24,267 bases of DNA from an uncultured Caulobacteraceae bacterium (lineage in GTDB: Bacteria; Pseudomonadota; Alphaproteobacteria; Caulobacterales; TH1-2), in NCBI GenBank assembly GCA_937967425.1, contig CALBST010000185.1, positions 1 through 24,267 on the forward strand, read 5' to 3'. Shown piece by piece: positions 6,516-13,864 of this stretch. The translations under genes were made by a program, and so were the position numbers. Positions within the stretch are counted from its first letter, which is position 1. The number at the start of each line of letters is the position of its first letter. The notes under the pieces are model-generated. The model was not told the origin of the DNA. It was given only the letters and a program-made list of their open reading frames with translations, and made no database searches.

Positions 6516-8003
6516 ATGAGCCAATTCATTCTCGCCATCGACCAGGGCACGACGTCGACGCGCGCCATTGCTTTCGATCTCGATTTCCAACCCAAGGCCA
6601 CCGCGCAGGTGGAACTGCAACAGCACTATCCTCAGCCCGGCTGGGTTGAGCACGATGCGGAGGAGATTTGGGCGGCGACGTTGAAGGTTTGCCGCGAGGC
6701 GATCGAGAAGGTAGGCGGCGCGGCCAACATCGCCGCCATCGGCATCACCAATCAGCGCGAGACAACGGTGGTGTGGGATCGCAAGACTGGAGCGCCGGTT
6801 CACAAGGCGATTGTCTGGCAGGATCGGCGCACATCTGACGTTTGCGCTGCGCTGCGAGAAGGTGGCCACGAAAAGACGGTGCAGGACGCAACTGGCCTGC
6901 TGCTCGATCCATATTTTTCCGCCACCAAAATCGCTTGGATACTGGATCGCGATCCGGCTCTGCGCGCCCGCGCTGACAAAGGCGAGCTGGCTTTCGGCAC
7001 CGTCGAAACATTCCTGGTGTGGCGCCTGACGAACGGCGCCTCGCATGTCTCGGATGTCACCAACGCCGCGCGCACGCTGCTCTATGACTTCAACAGGCGT
7101 GATTGGAGCGACGCGATGTGCGCGCTCTTTAAAGTGCCGCGCGCGATGTTGCCAAGAACCGCCGCGTGCGACGCGCATTTCGGCGATGCGGATGCTGCGC
7201 ACTTCGGCCGCGCCATCCCGATTCACGGCATGGCGGGAGATCAGCAGGCCGCGCTTGTCGGCCATGGCTGCTTCAAGCCGGGCATGGCTAAGTGCACATT
7301 CGGCACCGGCGCGTTTCTGGTGATGAACATGGGCGACGCGCCGCCCAAATCGAAAAACAGGTTGCTCGGCACGGTCGGCTACCAGGCGGGCGGCGCCTTT
7401 GCATACGCGCTGGAAGGTTCGATCTTTTCTGCTGGCGCAACCATACAATGGCTGCGCGATGGCTTGAAGCTGATCAAGAATTCCGCCGAGTCCGAAGCGA
7501 TCGCGTCGAGCCTTGCCGACAATGGCGGCGTCTATCTTGTGCCGGCGTTTGCGGGCCTCGGGGCCCCGCAATGGAACGCAGAGGCCCGCGGTACGATCAT
7601 CGGGCTCACGCGCGACTCGCGCCTGGAGCACATCGTGCGCGCGGGATTGGAGGCGGTCGCGTATCAAACCGCCGATCTGCTCGATGCGTTGCGCGCGGAC
7701 GGCGCGCCGAAAATTGAATCGCTGCTGATAGATGGCGGCCTCACGGCGAACGCCTGGGCGATGCAATTTCTGGCCGACATCTGCGACGTCGAGGTCGCAC
7801 GGCCGCAATTCCAGGAAGTCACCGCCCTTGGCGCGGCAAAACTCGCGGCGTCAGGCGCCGGACTTATTGCGTCGCTCGATGGCGCGGGCGCTGCGCCAAG
7901 TGCGCGTTGGACGCCACAAATGCGTGCGCCGGATCGCGACAGGTTGCGCGCGGGCTGGCGCGCCGCGGTCGCCGCGGCCCTGGCTGCGGCGAAAGCGGCC
8001 TGA
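6516..8003 (+). CDS. glpK: Glycerol kinase
   Basis: Cytoplasmic enzyme that phosphorylates glycerol to glycerol 3-phosphate with ATP, 495 residues (E. coli GlpK is 502). FGGY-family marks run in order: AIDQGTTSTRAIAF (phosphate loop), GWVEHDAEEIW, GITNQRETTVVWDRKTG, AIVWQDRRT, GMAGDQQAALVGHGC, KCTFGTGAFLVMNMG, AGLGAPQWNAEARG, IIGLTRDS, LEAVAYQT and LLIDGGLTANAWAMQFLADI. I chose the ATG beginning MSQFILAIDQG because the conserved fold starts there. The frame extends 12 codons upstream without family similarity. No glpF, glpD or glpR is next to it, so uptake and oxidation must be encoded elsewhere. The stop codon lies in the loop of a hairpin (7991-8014). Confidence 0.97.
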   Translation: MSQFILAIDQGTTSTRAIAFDLDFQPKATAQVELQQHYPQPGWVEHDAEEIWAATLKVCREAIEKVGGAANIAAIGITNQRETTVVWDRKTGAPVHKAIVWQDRRTSDVCAALREGGHEKTVQDATGLLLDPYFSATKIAWILDRDPALRARADKGELAFGTVETFLVWRLTNGASHVSDVTNAARTLLYDFNRRDWSDAMCALFKVPRAMLPRTAACDAHFGDADAAHFGRAIPIHGMAGDQQAALVGHGCFKPGMAKCTFGTGAFLVMNMGDAPPKSKNRLLGTVGYQAGGAFAYALEGSIFSAGATIQWLRDGLKLIKNSAESEAIASSLADNGGVYLVPAFAGLGAPQWNAEARGTIIGLTRDSRLEHIVRAGLEAVAYQTADLLDALRADGAPKIESLLIDGGLTANAWAMQFLADICDVEVARPQFQEVTALGAAKLAASGAGLIASLDGAGAAPSARWTPQMRAPDRDRLRAGWRAAVAAALAAAKAA

Positions 8004-8014
8004 TGGCCGCTTTC
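7991..8014 (+). terminator. Intrinsic terminator overlapping the glpK stop codon
   Basis: Perfect 10-base stem GAAAGCGGCC (7991-8000) and GGCCGCTTTC (8005-8014) with loop TGAT, whose first three bases are the glpK stop. TTCAAG follows. The compact stem at the end of the gene supports termination ahead of the tRNA. Confidence 0.65.
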
Positions 8015-8067
8015 TTCAAGCCTAAGGTTGCGTGGCGCGGGGCATCAGCTTAAGTGCCGCGCTTCGC

Positions 8068-8143
8068 GAGCCCGTAGCTCAGTCGGTAGAGCATCTGACT
8101 TTTAATCAGAGGGTCGCGGGTTCGAATCCCGCCGGGCTCACCA
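8068..8143 (+). tRNA. tRNA-Lys (anticodon TTT)
   Basis: A complete cloverleaf: acceptor GAGCCCG with CGGGCTC, D arm GCTC...GAGC, anticodon stem TCTGA/TCAGA around loop CTTTTAA (anticodon TTT), T arm GCGGG TTCGAAT CCCGC, discriminator A and an encoded CCA. It is 76 bases including the CCA and reads AAA and AAG lysine codons. I looked for a downstream copy of its 3' end, which would suggest an integration site, and saw none. Confidence 0.97.
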
Positions 8144-8146
8144 TTT

Positions 8147-8494
8147 CTACATCGACCCCGCTGCGCCCTCCGGGACCGGCTCTGACGCTGGCGCCGCGTT
8201 TGGCTCGACCGCAGGCTCAGCTGTGCGCTCTGGCGGGGCGGGCGCTGGCGGCAAGGCTTCCGGGGCGGCTTCGGGGAGCGCTTCGGGCGCGACCTGGTAG
8301 CCTGCGTCAGCCATCCGCTGTTCCTCTATAACTTCCGGCACAAGCGCTGTTCGAGGTTGCTGGGTGTACCAGGCGTAGCCCAGTCCGGCGGCGCCGAGCA
8401 TGGCGGCGAGCAAGACTACGCGAAGCACTGCGCCGCTGCGGTCGTGGTGCATTGGCGGCGGCGTGTGCGGGTCTGTATCATTGATTTCGGGCAT
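8147..8494 (-). CDS. Membrane-anchored Pro/Ala/Glu-rich protein, unknown function
   Basis: A 115-residue protein: an acidic, His/Pro-containing N-terminus (MPEINDTDPHTPPPMHHDRS), one membrane segment at about residues 22-41 (RVVLLAAMLGAAGLGYAWY), and a low-complexity tail with many Pro, Ala and Glu residues (EALPEAAPEALPPAPAPPER). The tail would probably lie in the periplasm. Such spacers occur in cell-envelope anchor proteins, but I recognise no family. I chose the ATG preceded by GGAGAAAAAT. An upstream in-frame ATG at 8530 would add 12 residues without such a site. The gene converges on tRNA-Lys, its stop lying four bases beyond the tRNA CCA. Regular codon use and a sensible membrane topology favour a real gene. 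Confidence 0.7.
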   Translation of the reverse strand: MPEINDTDPHTPPPMHHDRSGAVLRVVLLAAMLGAAGLGYAWYTQQPRTALVPEVIEEQRMADAGYQVAPEALPEAAPEALPPAPAPPERTAEPAVEPNAAPASEPVPEGAAGSM

Positions 8495-8566
8495 ATTTTT
8501 CTCCAAAGCGGCGGGGGCTTCTGGAGGCAAACTCAGGGTTCAGCGCCGGGTTCCCGTTCCCCGGCG

Positions 8567-8582
8567 GTCACAGCGCTGTGAC
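8567..8582. promoter_or_regulatory. Perfect 16-base palindrome, possible operator
   Basis: GTCACAGCGCTGTGAC is fully self-complementary. It lies 73 bases upstream of the start of the minus-strand membrane-anchored gene, a reasonable place for a dimeric regulator. It is directly preceded by a 7-base stem (8544-8566). The binding protein is unknown. It is not a CRP-type site, because the half-sites are in the opposite order. Confidence 0.4.
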
Positions 8583-8743
8583 GACCAGGCCACAAGATCG
8601 TGGAAATGCCGTCCCGGGGCGCCGATGACGCTGGCCGAATGAGGATCTCTGCATAAAGCTGCCGGCCTCCTCGAGTTTTTGGCGGGGGAGGTCCTCGGGT
8701 CTTGGAGACCCTCGAGGGCGACGCGCAGGGGCGATGAGGGGAC

Positions 8744-8771
8744 GGGGCCGCACCGGGAGGGGTGCGGCCCC
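8744..8771. terminator. Strong intergenic hairpin
   Basis: GGGGCCGCACC (8744-8754) pairs perfectly with GGTGCGGCCCC (8761-8771) around a six-base loop. Neither side has a clear T-run. It may be the end of an unannotated RNA or a dispersed repeat. Another stem, GGGTC/GACCC extended by CCTC/GAGG, lies just upstream at 8693-8717. Confidence 0.45.
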
Positions 8772-9033
8772 ACTTCATTGAACCCCTGTTTTCGTGGAGT
8801 TTATTACCCCTCCGCAATGAGCGGCACAAAATCAACGCTCCCCAAGAAAAATTCCCCCGACGCCTTGTGTTTGATGGACTTCCTCGGTTCGGGGCGCCAA
8901 AAATCGCTTCAACGACGACGGACGGGGATCAAAACGGCGGCAAGGCCGTTATGTTCACCGCACCGGGTCGCAGGCGCGCACCGCGCGACGAGACTGCGTT
9001 GCGAGCGCAGGGGATCCTTTGAGAGGGGTGAAT

Positions 9034-10101
9034 ATGAAATCGCGCATCACCAAGACTGTCGCGCTTGCGGCATTGATGGCAGGCGCTGCTGGCGTCGCCA
9101 ACGCTACTGAAGGCTGGTACGGCCGTGGCGATATCGGTTGGTCGTTCGACGGCGAGATCGACGTCAGTGACGACTACGCCAATTACGAGTTCGGCTCTTC
9201 GACGCTTGAGCATGACTGGTCGCAGCATCTCGGCCTCGGCTACGCGTTCCAGAACGGCTTCCGTCTGGAAGGTGAACTCGGCCACCGCTTCAACCAGATC
9301 GAGCCGACTGCGACGATCGACGCGGGCGGCGACGTCCACGCTTGGTCGGCGATGGCCAATTTGTTCTATGACTTCAACCGCGGCGGCGCTCTTGAGCCGT
9401 ATATCGGCGTCGGCGTCGGCGCTGCGCGTTTGAACTACAACGTCAACGACCATTCTTCGACCACCTACGCTGAAGGCGAAGACACGGTTCTGGCTTATCA
9501 AGGTCTCGTCGGCTTCGCCGTCGGCCTTAGTGAGCAGTGGGACCTCGACGTCGGTTATCGCTATTTCGTCGCTGAAGGCGCCGAAGGCGACGGCAGCGAC
9601 GTTGGTACCGTCACCACGCCGTTCACGACCGATGCGGACTATGAGCACCAAGCTCTGACCGTTGGTCTGCGGTACCAGTTCGCAGCGCCGGCTCCGCCGC
9701 CGCCGCCGCCCCCGCCGCCGCTTCCGCCTCCGCCTCCGCCGCCGCCTGTGGCTGCTGCGTGCCCGACGTCGGAGTTCGTCGTGTACTTCGAGTGGGATCG
9801 CTCGAACCTCAACCAAGCTGCGTTGGAAACCATCGATGCCGCGGTCAACCGCGCGCGTCAGTGCAACGTCGCCGGCACGGTCGTCGTCGGTCACACCGAC
9901 ACGTCGGGTTCGCCGACCTACAACCAAGGCCTGTCGGAGCGTCGCGCTTCGGTGGTCCGTGACGCCCTCGTGGCGCGCGGAATGGCCGCTGGTTCGATCC
10001 AAACGCAGGCGCGTGGCGAAACCGACCTCGCCCGCCAGACGCGCGACGGCGTGCGTGAGCCGCTGAACCGCCGCACGGCGGTGACGATCACGTTCCGCTA
10101 A
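9034..10101 (+). CDS. OmpA-family outer membrane protein, paralogue 1
   Basis: A 355-residue outer membrane protein tying the outer membrane to peptidoglycan. Residues 1-24 are a signal peptide ending VANA. Residues 25 to about 212 form an OmpA-like beta-barrel (TEGWYGRGDIGWSFDG, GYAFQNGFRLEGELGHRFN, MANLFYDFNRGG, YIGVGVGAARLNYN, VGYRYF, HQALTVGLRYQF). A Pro-rich linker runs to about residue 238. The C-terminal OmpA domain (CPTSEFVVYFEWDRSNLN, VVVGHTDTSGSPTYNQGLSE, NRRTAVTITF) carries the peptidoglycan-binding Asp and Arg positions. I chose the ATG after GAGAGGGGTGAAT. A TTG five codons upstream is less likely. From residue 241 to beyond the terminator the DNA is identical to paralogue 2. Small stems in the leader could stabilise the mRNA, as known for ompA in enterics. 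Confidence 0.95.
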   Translation: MKSRITKTVALAALMAGAAGVANATEGWYGRGDIGWSFDGEIDVSDDYANYEFGSSTLEHDWSQHLGLGYAFQNGFRLEGELGHRFNQIEPTATIDAGGDVHAWSAMANLFYDFNRGGALEPYIGVGVGAARLNYNVNDHSSTTYAEGEDTVLAYQGLVGFAVGLSEQWDLDVGYRYFVAEGAEGDGSDVGTVTTPFTTDADYEHQALTVGLRYQFAAPAPPPPPPPPPLPPPPPPPPVAAACPTSEFVVYFEWDRSNLNQAALETIDAAVNRARQCNVAGTVVVGHTDTSGSPTYNQGLSERRASVVRDALVARGMAAGSIQTQARGETDLARQTRDGVREPLNRRTAVTITFR

Positions 10102-10167
10102 TCGCCTAAGCGATCTGAACTAAGCGCAGGCCCGGCGAAAGCCGGGCCTGTTGCTTTGCGGGGGTGT
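9754..10167 (+). repeat. 414-base perfect direct repeat, copy 1
   Basis: Covers the last 115 codons of the first OmpA gene, its stop, and its terminator up to GGGGTGT at 10167. I compared it base by base with 11112-11525 (offset 1358) and found no difference. Identity starts abruptly after the Pro-rich linker and ends abruptly after the terminator. Confidence 0.95.
10127..10150 (+). terminator. Terminator of OmpA paralogue 1
   Basis: A 10-base perfect stem, CAGGCCCGGC with GCCGGGCCTG, closed by a GAAA tetraloop and followed by TTGCTTTG, 25 bases after the stop. A smaller stem, ATCGC/GCGAT, begins right after the stop codon. An identical copy follows paralogue 2. Confidence 0.85.
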
Positions 10168-10339
10168 AGTGGTTGTTTCGCTTGATCCGGGGCGCCGCCA
10201 ATTGCGCCGGAAACCGCAGCCCCCATCTTGCGTTGGCGGTGCGTATATCTGCGTTTGATTTTCGCTATCCAAGCGATTTAGCGGGTGTGGCAAAAATTGG
10301 TTAACGGGTGCGCCGGCAGCGCGCTAGAAGGGGCATCCA

Positions 10340-10364
10340 ACGGTCAAGCAAAAAGGCTGACCGT
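10340..10364 (+). promoter_or_regulatory. Leader hairpin upstream of OmpA paralogue 2
   Basis: ACGGTCA (10340-10346) pairs with TGACCGT (10358-10364), extended by a GC pair beyond a bulged A, with an A-rich loop. It ends 30 bases before the ATG, outside the binding site. It could act as an mRNA-stabilising leader stem. The 293-base gap between the two OmpA genes otherwise holds the terminator of copy 1 and presumably the promoter, which I could not place. Confidence 0.4.
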
Positions 10365-10394
10365 GTGGGGCCATATGCACAAGGGGACTGTCTA

Positions 10395-11459
10395 ATGACA
10401 TCGAAACTGAAGCGCACGCTCGCGCTTGCGGCGCTCATGGGCGCGGCGTCCGTACCGGGCGTGGCGAACGCGACTGAAGGTTGGTACGGACGCGCCGATG
10501 TGGGCATGAGCATTGATGGCCAGCTCGACGGCGAAGTCGCGGATGGCAATGACACCGCCACGTTCAACCCGGATCTTGAAGACGGTTGGCTCGGCGATGT
10601 TGGCATCGGCTACGGCTTCGCCAACGGATTCCGCATCGAGGGCGAACTCTCGTATCGCAACAACAGCTTCGACCCGAGCTTCGTGGCGGATCCCATCGAT
10701 GAAGACGTTAGCGGTTCGGTGAACACATGGGGCCTGATGGCCAACCTGTTCTATGACTTCAATCGCGGTGGCCGCATCCAACCCTACCTTGGTGTTGGCG
10801 CCGGTGCGGCGCGCCCGCGTGTGAAGATCGACGGCGCTAGCCGGGCCAGCGAAACTGTGTTCGCATATCAAGGTCTCGCCGGTGTTGGTTTCGCGCTGAC
10901 AGATCGCACGACGCTCGATGTCGGCTATCGCTATTTCGTGGCGCCGGAAGTCGATATCTCGGATGCCTGGGGCCCGGGCTTCACTTCGGAAGTCGACTAC
11001 GAACACCAAGCCGTGACGGTTGGCCTGCGTTGGCAGTTCGGCGGCGCCGAAGCGCCTGTTGCGCCCGTCGTGCAGCAAACCCCGCCGCCTCCGCCGCCGC
11101 CTCCGCCGCCGGCTGCGTGCCCGACGTCGGAGTTCGTCGTGTACTTCGAGTGGGATCGCTCGAACCTCAACCAAGCTGCGTTGGAAACCATCGATGCCGC
11201 GGTCAACCGCGCGCGTCAGTGCAACGTCGCCGGCACGGTCGTCGTCGGTCACACCGACACGTCGGGTTCGCCGACCTACAACCAAGGCCTGTCGGAGCGT
11301 CGCGCTTCGGTGGTCCGTGACGCCCTCGTGGCGCGCGGAATGGCCGCTGGTTCGATCCAAACGCAGGCGCGTGGCGAAACCGACCTCGCCCGCCAGACGC
11401 GCGACGGCGTGCGTGAGCCGCTGAACCGCCGCACGGCGGTGACGATCACGTTCCGCTAA
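10395..11459 (+). CDS. OmpA-family outer membrane protein, paralogue 2
   Basis: A 354-residue relative of the preceding gene with the same plan: signal peptide 1-26 (ending PGVANA), beta-barrel to about residue 220 (ATEGWYGRADVGMSIDG, GYGFANGFRIEGELSYR, GLMANLFYDFNRGG, YLGVGAGAARPRV, VGYRYFVAPEVD, HQAVTVGLRWQF), a Pro-rich linker, then the OmpA peptidoglycan-binding domain. The barrel is clearly diverged from paralogue 1 in sequence and loops. Residues 240-354 are identical to it. The Pro run in the linker is shorter than in paralogue 1, consistent with slippage in CCG triplets. I chose the ATG that starts the signal peptide. AAGGGGACTGTCTA supplies the binding site, and the open frame upstream lacks family similarity. 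It has its own terminator copy at 11485-11508. Confidence 0.95.
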   Translation: MTSKLKRTLALAALMGAASVPGVANATEGWYGRADVGMSIDGQLDGEVADGNDTATFNPDLEDGWLGDVGIGYGFANGFRIEGELSYRNNSFDPSFVADPIDEDVSGSVNTWGLMANLFYDFNRGGRIQPYLGVGAGAARPRVKIDGASRASETVFAYQGLAGVGFALTDRTTLDVGYRYFVAPEVDISDAWGPGFTSEVDYEHQAVTVGLRWQFGGAEAPVAPVVQQTPPPPPPPPPPAACPTSEFVVYFEWDRSNLNQAALETIDAAVNRARQCNVAGTVVVGHTDTSGSPTYNQGLSERRASVVRDALVARGMAAGSIQTQARGETDLARQTRDGVREPLNRRTAVTITFR

Positions 11460-11525
11460 TCGCCTAAGCGATCTGAACTAAGCGCAGGCCCGGCGAAAGC
11501 CGGGCCTGTTGCTTTGCGGGGGTGT
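11112..11525 (+). repeat. 414-base perfect direct repeat, copy 2
   Basis: Same sequence as 9754-10167: end of the OmpA domain, stop codon and terminator. It ends at GGGGTGT, 42 bases before the first gene of the arginine catabolism operon. See copy 1 for the comparison. Confidence 0.95.
11485..11508 (+). terminator. Terminator of OmpA paralogue 2
   Basis: Identical copy of the 10-base GAAA-loop stem at 10127-10150, followed by TTGCTTTG. It separates the OmpA gene from the following operon, whose first start lies 60 bases downstream. Confidence 0.85.
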
Positions 11526-11563
11526 CCGGGGTGGACACTTTCGATGCCCGTAGGGTACCCCGG
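11522..11563 (+). promoter_or_regulatory. Overlapping, mutually exclusive hairpins before the M20/ast operon
   Basis: GTGTCC (11522-11527) pairs with GGACAC (11533-11538). Alternatively CCGGGGT (11526-11532) pairs with ACCCCGG (11557-11563). The two stems share bases and cannot form together. The second ends five bases before the ATG at 11568 and encloses an alternative ATG at 11544. This could be a leader switch or chance symmetry in GC-rich DNA. Confidence 0.3.
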
Positions 11564-11567
11564 CCTC

Positions 11568-12833
11568 ATGTCCGCCAGCACACTTGCATCAGCATCGCGC
11601 ACCGCCTGGGGCGCTGACATCGAGCCGCTGCTTGAGGGGCTGGAGAGCGAGGGTGAGAACCTCGCGTCGCGCACCGAGAGCTGGTCTGCGATCAATTCCG
11701 GTTCGTTCGAACTTGCCGGCTTGGCGGCCATGCGTGCGCCTCTGATCGATGCCGTTGCCGAACTGCCGGCGACGCCGGAACTCGTCGATCTCGCCCCGTC
11801 GCAACGCGTGCGCGCCGACGGCGAGGTGATCGATGTTCAACATGGCGCCTGCATTCGTGTGCGCGTGCGTCCTGAGGCGCCGATCCAAGTGGCGCTGACC
11901 GGCCACTACGACACGGTCTTTCCCGCCGCGCATCCGTTCCAAAAACCGTGGCGCGAGGGCGATGTGCTGCGCGGGCCGGGCGTTGCCGACATGAAAGGCG
12001 GCATCAACGTGATGCTCGCGGCATTGAAGGCGTTCGAGGCGCTGCCGGGCGGCAAGCGCGTCGGCTACGAAGTGCTGCTGAGCCCGGACGAAGAGATCGG
12101 CTCGATGGGGAGTGCGCCGCTGCTGGCTGAACTCGGCGCCCGCGCGCACTTGGGGCTCACCTATGAGCCCGCGCTTGCCGACGGCGCGCTGGTCGATGCG
12201 CGCAAAGGGTCAGCGAATTTCCACCTCGCCGTGAGGGGCCGCGCAGCGCACGTTGGCCGCGCCTTTGCCGATGGCCGCAGCGCAGTTCTGGCGGCGGCTC
12301 AAGCGGCGCTCGCGCTGAATGCTCTCAATGGCGCGCGTGACGGCGTGACCTTCAATGTCGGCGCGATTGATGGCGGGAGCGCGGTGAACGTTGTGCCCGA
12401 GCGCGCGGTGCTGCGCTTCAATGTGCGTGTCCCGGATGCGGATGGCGCCGCCTGGGCCGAAGCCGAAGTGCGGCGCATCGCGCGCGAAACTGACGCACGC
12501 GATGGTATAGAGGCGCATCTGCACGGTGGCTTTACGCGTCCGCCGAAGCCGCTCAATGAACAGCAACGCACGATGGTGGCGTGGACGCGGCAAGCCGGCG
12601 CCGCTCTTGGCCTCGATCTCAAATTCCAGCCGTCCGGCGGCGTATGCGAAGGCAACAACCTCGCCGCCGCGGGGTGCCCCAATATCGATACGCTTGGCCC
12701 TTGCGGCGGCGGGCTTCACAGCGACCAAGAGTTCGCGCTGATCTCGAGTTTCGCGGAGCGGGCAAAGCTCTCCTTCTTGTTGCTCGCCGGGCTTGAACGC
12801 GGCGTGTTCGATGTGCGGAGCCTTCGCTCGTGA
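11568..12833 (+). CDS. M20-family metallohydrolase of the arginine succinyltransferase operon
   Basis: A 421-residue zinc hydrolase of the M20 family (glutamate carboxypeptidase, ArgE and DapE relatives), which cleave amide bonds of acylated amino acids or peptides. Metal and catalytic motifs are present: LTGHYDTVFP (His, then Asp), GPGVADMKGG (bridging Asp), LLSPDEEIGS (Glu base and metal Glu), LTYEPAL, a dimerisation or lid domain at about residues 200-320 (with GRAAHVGRAF), and GGLHSDQEFA (C-terminal metal His). I chose ATG 11568, which has a poor binding site. ATG 11544 adds eight residues and has GGGGTGG upstream. The stop overlaps the astA GTG start by GTGA, so it is co-translated with arginine catabolism genes. 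The operon lacks astE, and DapE-type M20 enzymes remove succinyl groups, so succinylglutamate desuccinylase is a reasonable inferred role. Confidence 0.9.
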   Translation: MSASTLASASRTAWGADIEPLLEGLESEGENLASRTESWSAINSGSFELAGLAAMRAPLIDAVAELPATPELVDLAPSQRVRADGEVIDVQHGACIRVRVRPEAPIQVALTGHYDTVFPAAHPFQKPWREGDVLRGPGVADMKGGINVMLAALKAFEALPGGKRVGYEVLLSPDEEIGSMGSAPLLAELGARAHLGLTYEPALADGALVDARKGSANFHLAVRGRAAHVGRAFADGRSAVLAAAQAALALNALNGARDGVTFNVGAIDGGSAVNVVPERAVLRFNVRVPDADGAAWAEAEVRRIARETDARDGIEAHLHGGFTRPPKPLNEQQRTMVAWTRQAGAALGLDLKFQPSGGVCEGNNLAAAGCPNIDTLGPCGGGLHSDQEFALISSFAERAKLSFLLLAGLERGVFDVRSLRS

Positions 12834-13864
12834 GTGCGCCTGCTTATGTCATGCGCGCTGCGGGCCCGGCCGACCTTGAAGGCTTCAAGCAATTGCGTGA
12901 GATTGCCGGCGCGGGCTTCACCAGCCTCATGCTCGACGACAAAGCGATGGCCGCGAAGCTTGAGCTTTCCGAGCAAAGCTTCGCTTCACCGGCGGCGACC
13001 GCAGGCGCGGAACGCTATTTCATCGCGCTTGAGCACATCGCCACCGGCGTGCTGGCGGGATGTTGTGGCGTGAAATCGACGATCGGTGAGACGCCGCCTT
13101 TCTTCAATTTTCGCATGTTCACCGAGGCGCAATCCTCGATCGCCGTGAACCGGCGTTTCGACATGCGCGTACTCATCGGCGTCAACGATTTCACCGGCTG
13201 CAGTGAAGTAGGCTCACTGTTCGTGCGCCCCGAGCACCGCGCCGCCGGTGTCGGCCGTGCGCTGGCGCAGAACCGCTACATGCTGATGGCCACGCAGCCT
13301 CAGCGCTTTCGTCAGCAGGTCGTCTCCGAACTTCGCGGCGTCGTTTATCCAGATGGGGTGTCGCCGTTCTGGGAAGCGATTGGCCGGCATTTCTTCAGGA
13401 TGGATTTTGCCGAAGCCGACAAGCTCAGCGCCATCACCGACAACCAATTCATCCTCGATCTCATGCCGCAGCACCCGATCTATGTGGACTTGTTGCCGGA
13501 GGCGGCGCGCGACGTGATTGGCAGGTGCCATAAGGACGGCGAGGGCGCCCGCAAATTGCTGGAATGGGAGGGCTTCTCCTTCTCCAATGTCGTCGACATC
13601 TTCGACGGCGGCCCGCTTATGAGCGTTCAACGCGACAACATCCGGACATTGCGCGAGTCAAAACGTGTGAAGATTGAGCCGGCTGCTGCCGTGACGGGCG
13701 CCAAGCGGGCCTTGATTGCCGTGCCGAGCATCCAAAATTATCGCTGTGTGGCGGCGCATGCGGCCGTTGCGAATGGTGTGGCGCAGGCCGATCCAGCCGT
13801 GCTCGCCGCGCTTAAGCTTGAGGCCGGCGCCGACGTTTTGGTTTGGACAGACGATGCGCACTGA
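12830..13864 (+). CDS. astA: Arginine N-succinyltransferase
   Basis: First enzyme of the arginine succinyltransferase (AST) pathway: succinyl-CoA plus L-arginine gives N2-succinylarginine. The 344 residues match the AstA family throughout: VMRAAGPADLEGFKQLREIAG and GFTSLMLD near the start, SEVGSLFVRPEHRAAGVGRA, LAQNRYMLMATQPQRF, SELRGVVYPDGVSPFWEAIG, HFFRMDFAEADKLSA, ITDNQFILDLMPQHPIYVDL, LLEWEGFSFSNVVDIFDGGP and a conserved tail. The fold is GNAT-like. The start is GTG inside a GTGA overlap with the M20 gene, with GCGGAG nine bases before it. The 3' end overlaps astD by 11 bases. Other bacteria have one or two AstA subunits; only one is present here. Expression is probably coupled to the M20 gene. 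Confidence 0.96.
   Translation: MSAPAYVMRAAGPADLEGFKQLREIAGAGFTSLMLDDKAMAAKLELSEQSFASPAATAGAERYFIALEHIATGVLAGCCGVKSTIGETPPFFNFRMFTEAQSSIAVNRRFDMRVLIGVNDFTGCSEVGSLFVRPEHRAAGVGRALAQNRYMLMATQPQRFRQQVVSELRGVVYPDGVSPFWEAIGRHFFRMDFAEADKLSAITDNQFILDLMPQHPIYVDLLPEAARDVIGRCHKDGEGARKLLEWEGFSFSNVVDIFDGGPLMSVQRDNIRTLRESKRVKIEPAAAVTGAKRALIAVPSIQNYRCVAAHAAVANGVAQADPAVLAALKLEAGADVLVWTDDAH

Larger units (their letters stand above)
8495..9033. other. 539-base gene-poor region with several hairpins
   Basis: No convincing gene on either strand. The open frames across it are Arg/Pro-rich and lack binding sites. It holds a 7-base stem CGCCGGG/CCCGGCG (8544-8566), a 16-base palindrome (8567-8582), an imperfect stem at 8693-8717, a perfect 11-base stem (8744-8771), and two small stems in the leader of the first OmpA gene, AACGGC/GCCGTT (8933-8950) and CTGCG/CGCAG (8994-9010). 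It must contain the promoters of both flanking divergent genes, but I could not place a -35/-10 pair with confidence. A small RNA gene is possible. Confidence 0.5.

Noticed and set aside
6015..7808. A 597-codon minus-strand frame over glpK
   Set aside because: Antisense shadow of glycerol kinase and the third small gene, with no recognisable domain.
8068..8143. tRNA-Lys as an integration site
   Set aside because: No repeat of the tRNA 3' end and no integrase are visible in the window.
8679..9110. A 143-codon plus-strand frame in the gap before the first OmpA gene
   Set aside because: Basic, low-information translation, no binding site, and it runs into the OmpA signal peptide in another frame.
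9691..9750. CCG-triplet run as a separate repeat element
   Set aside because: It encodes the Pro-rich linker of the OmpA protein. The length difference between paralogues is explained by slippage.
8929..11360. Two long minus-strand frames with nearly identical starts, antisense to the OmpA genes
   Set aside because: Their shared N-termini only mirror the 414-base repeat. The remainder is Arg-rich shadow.
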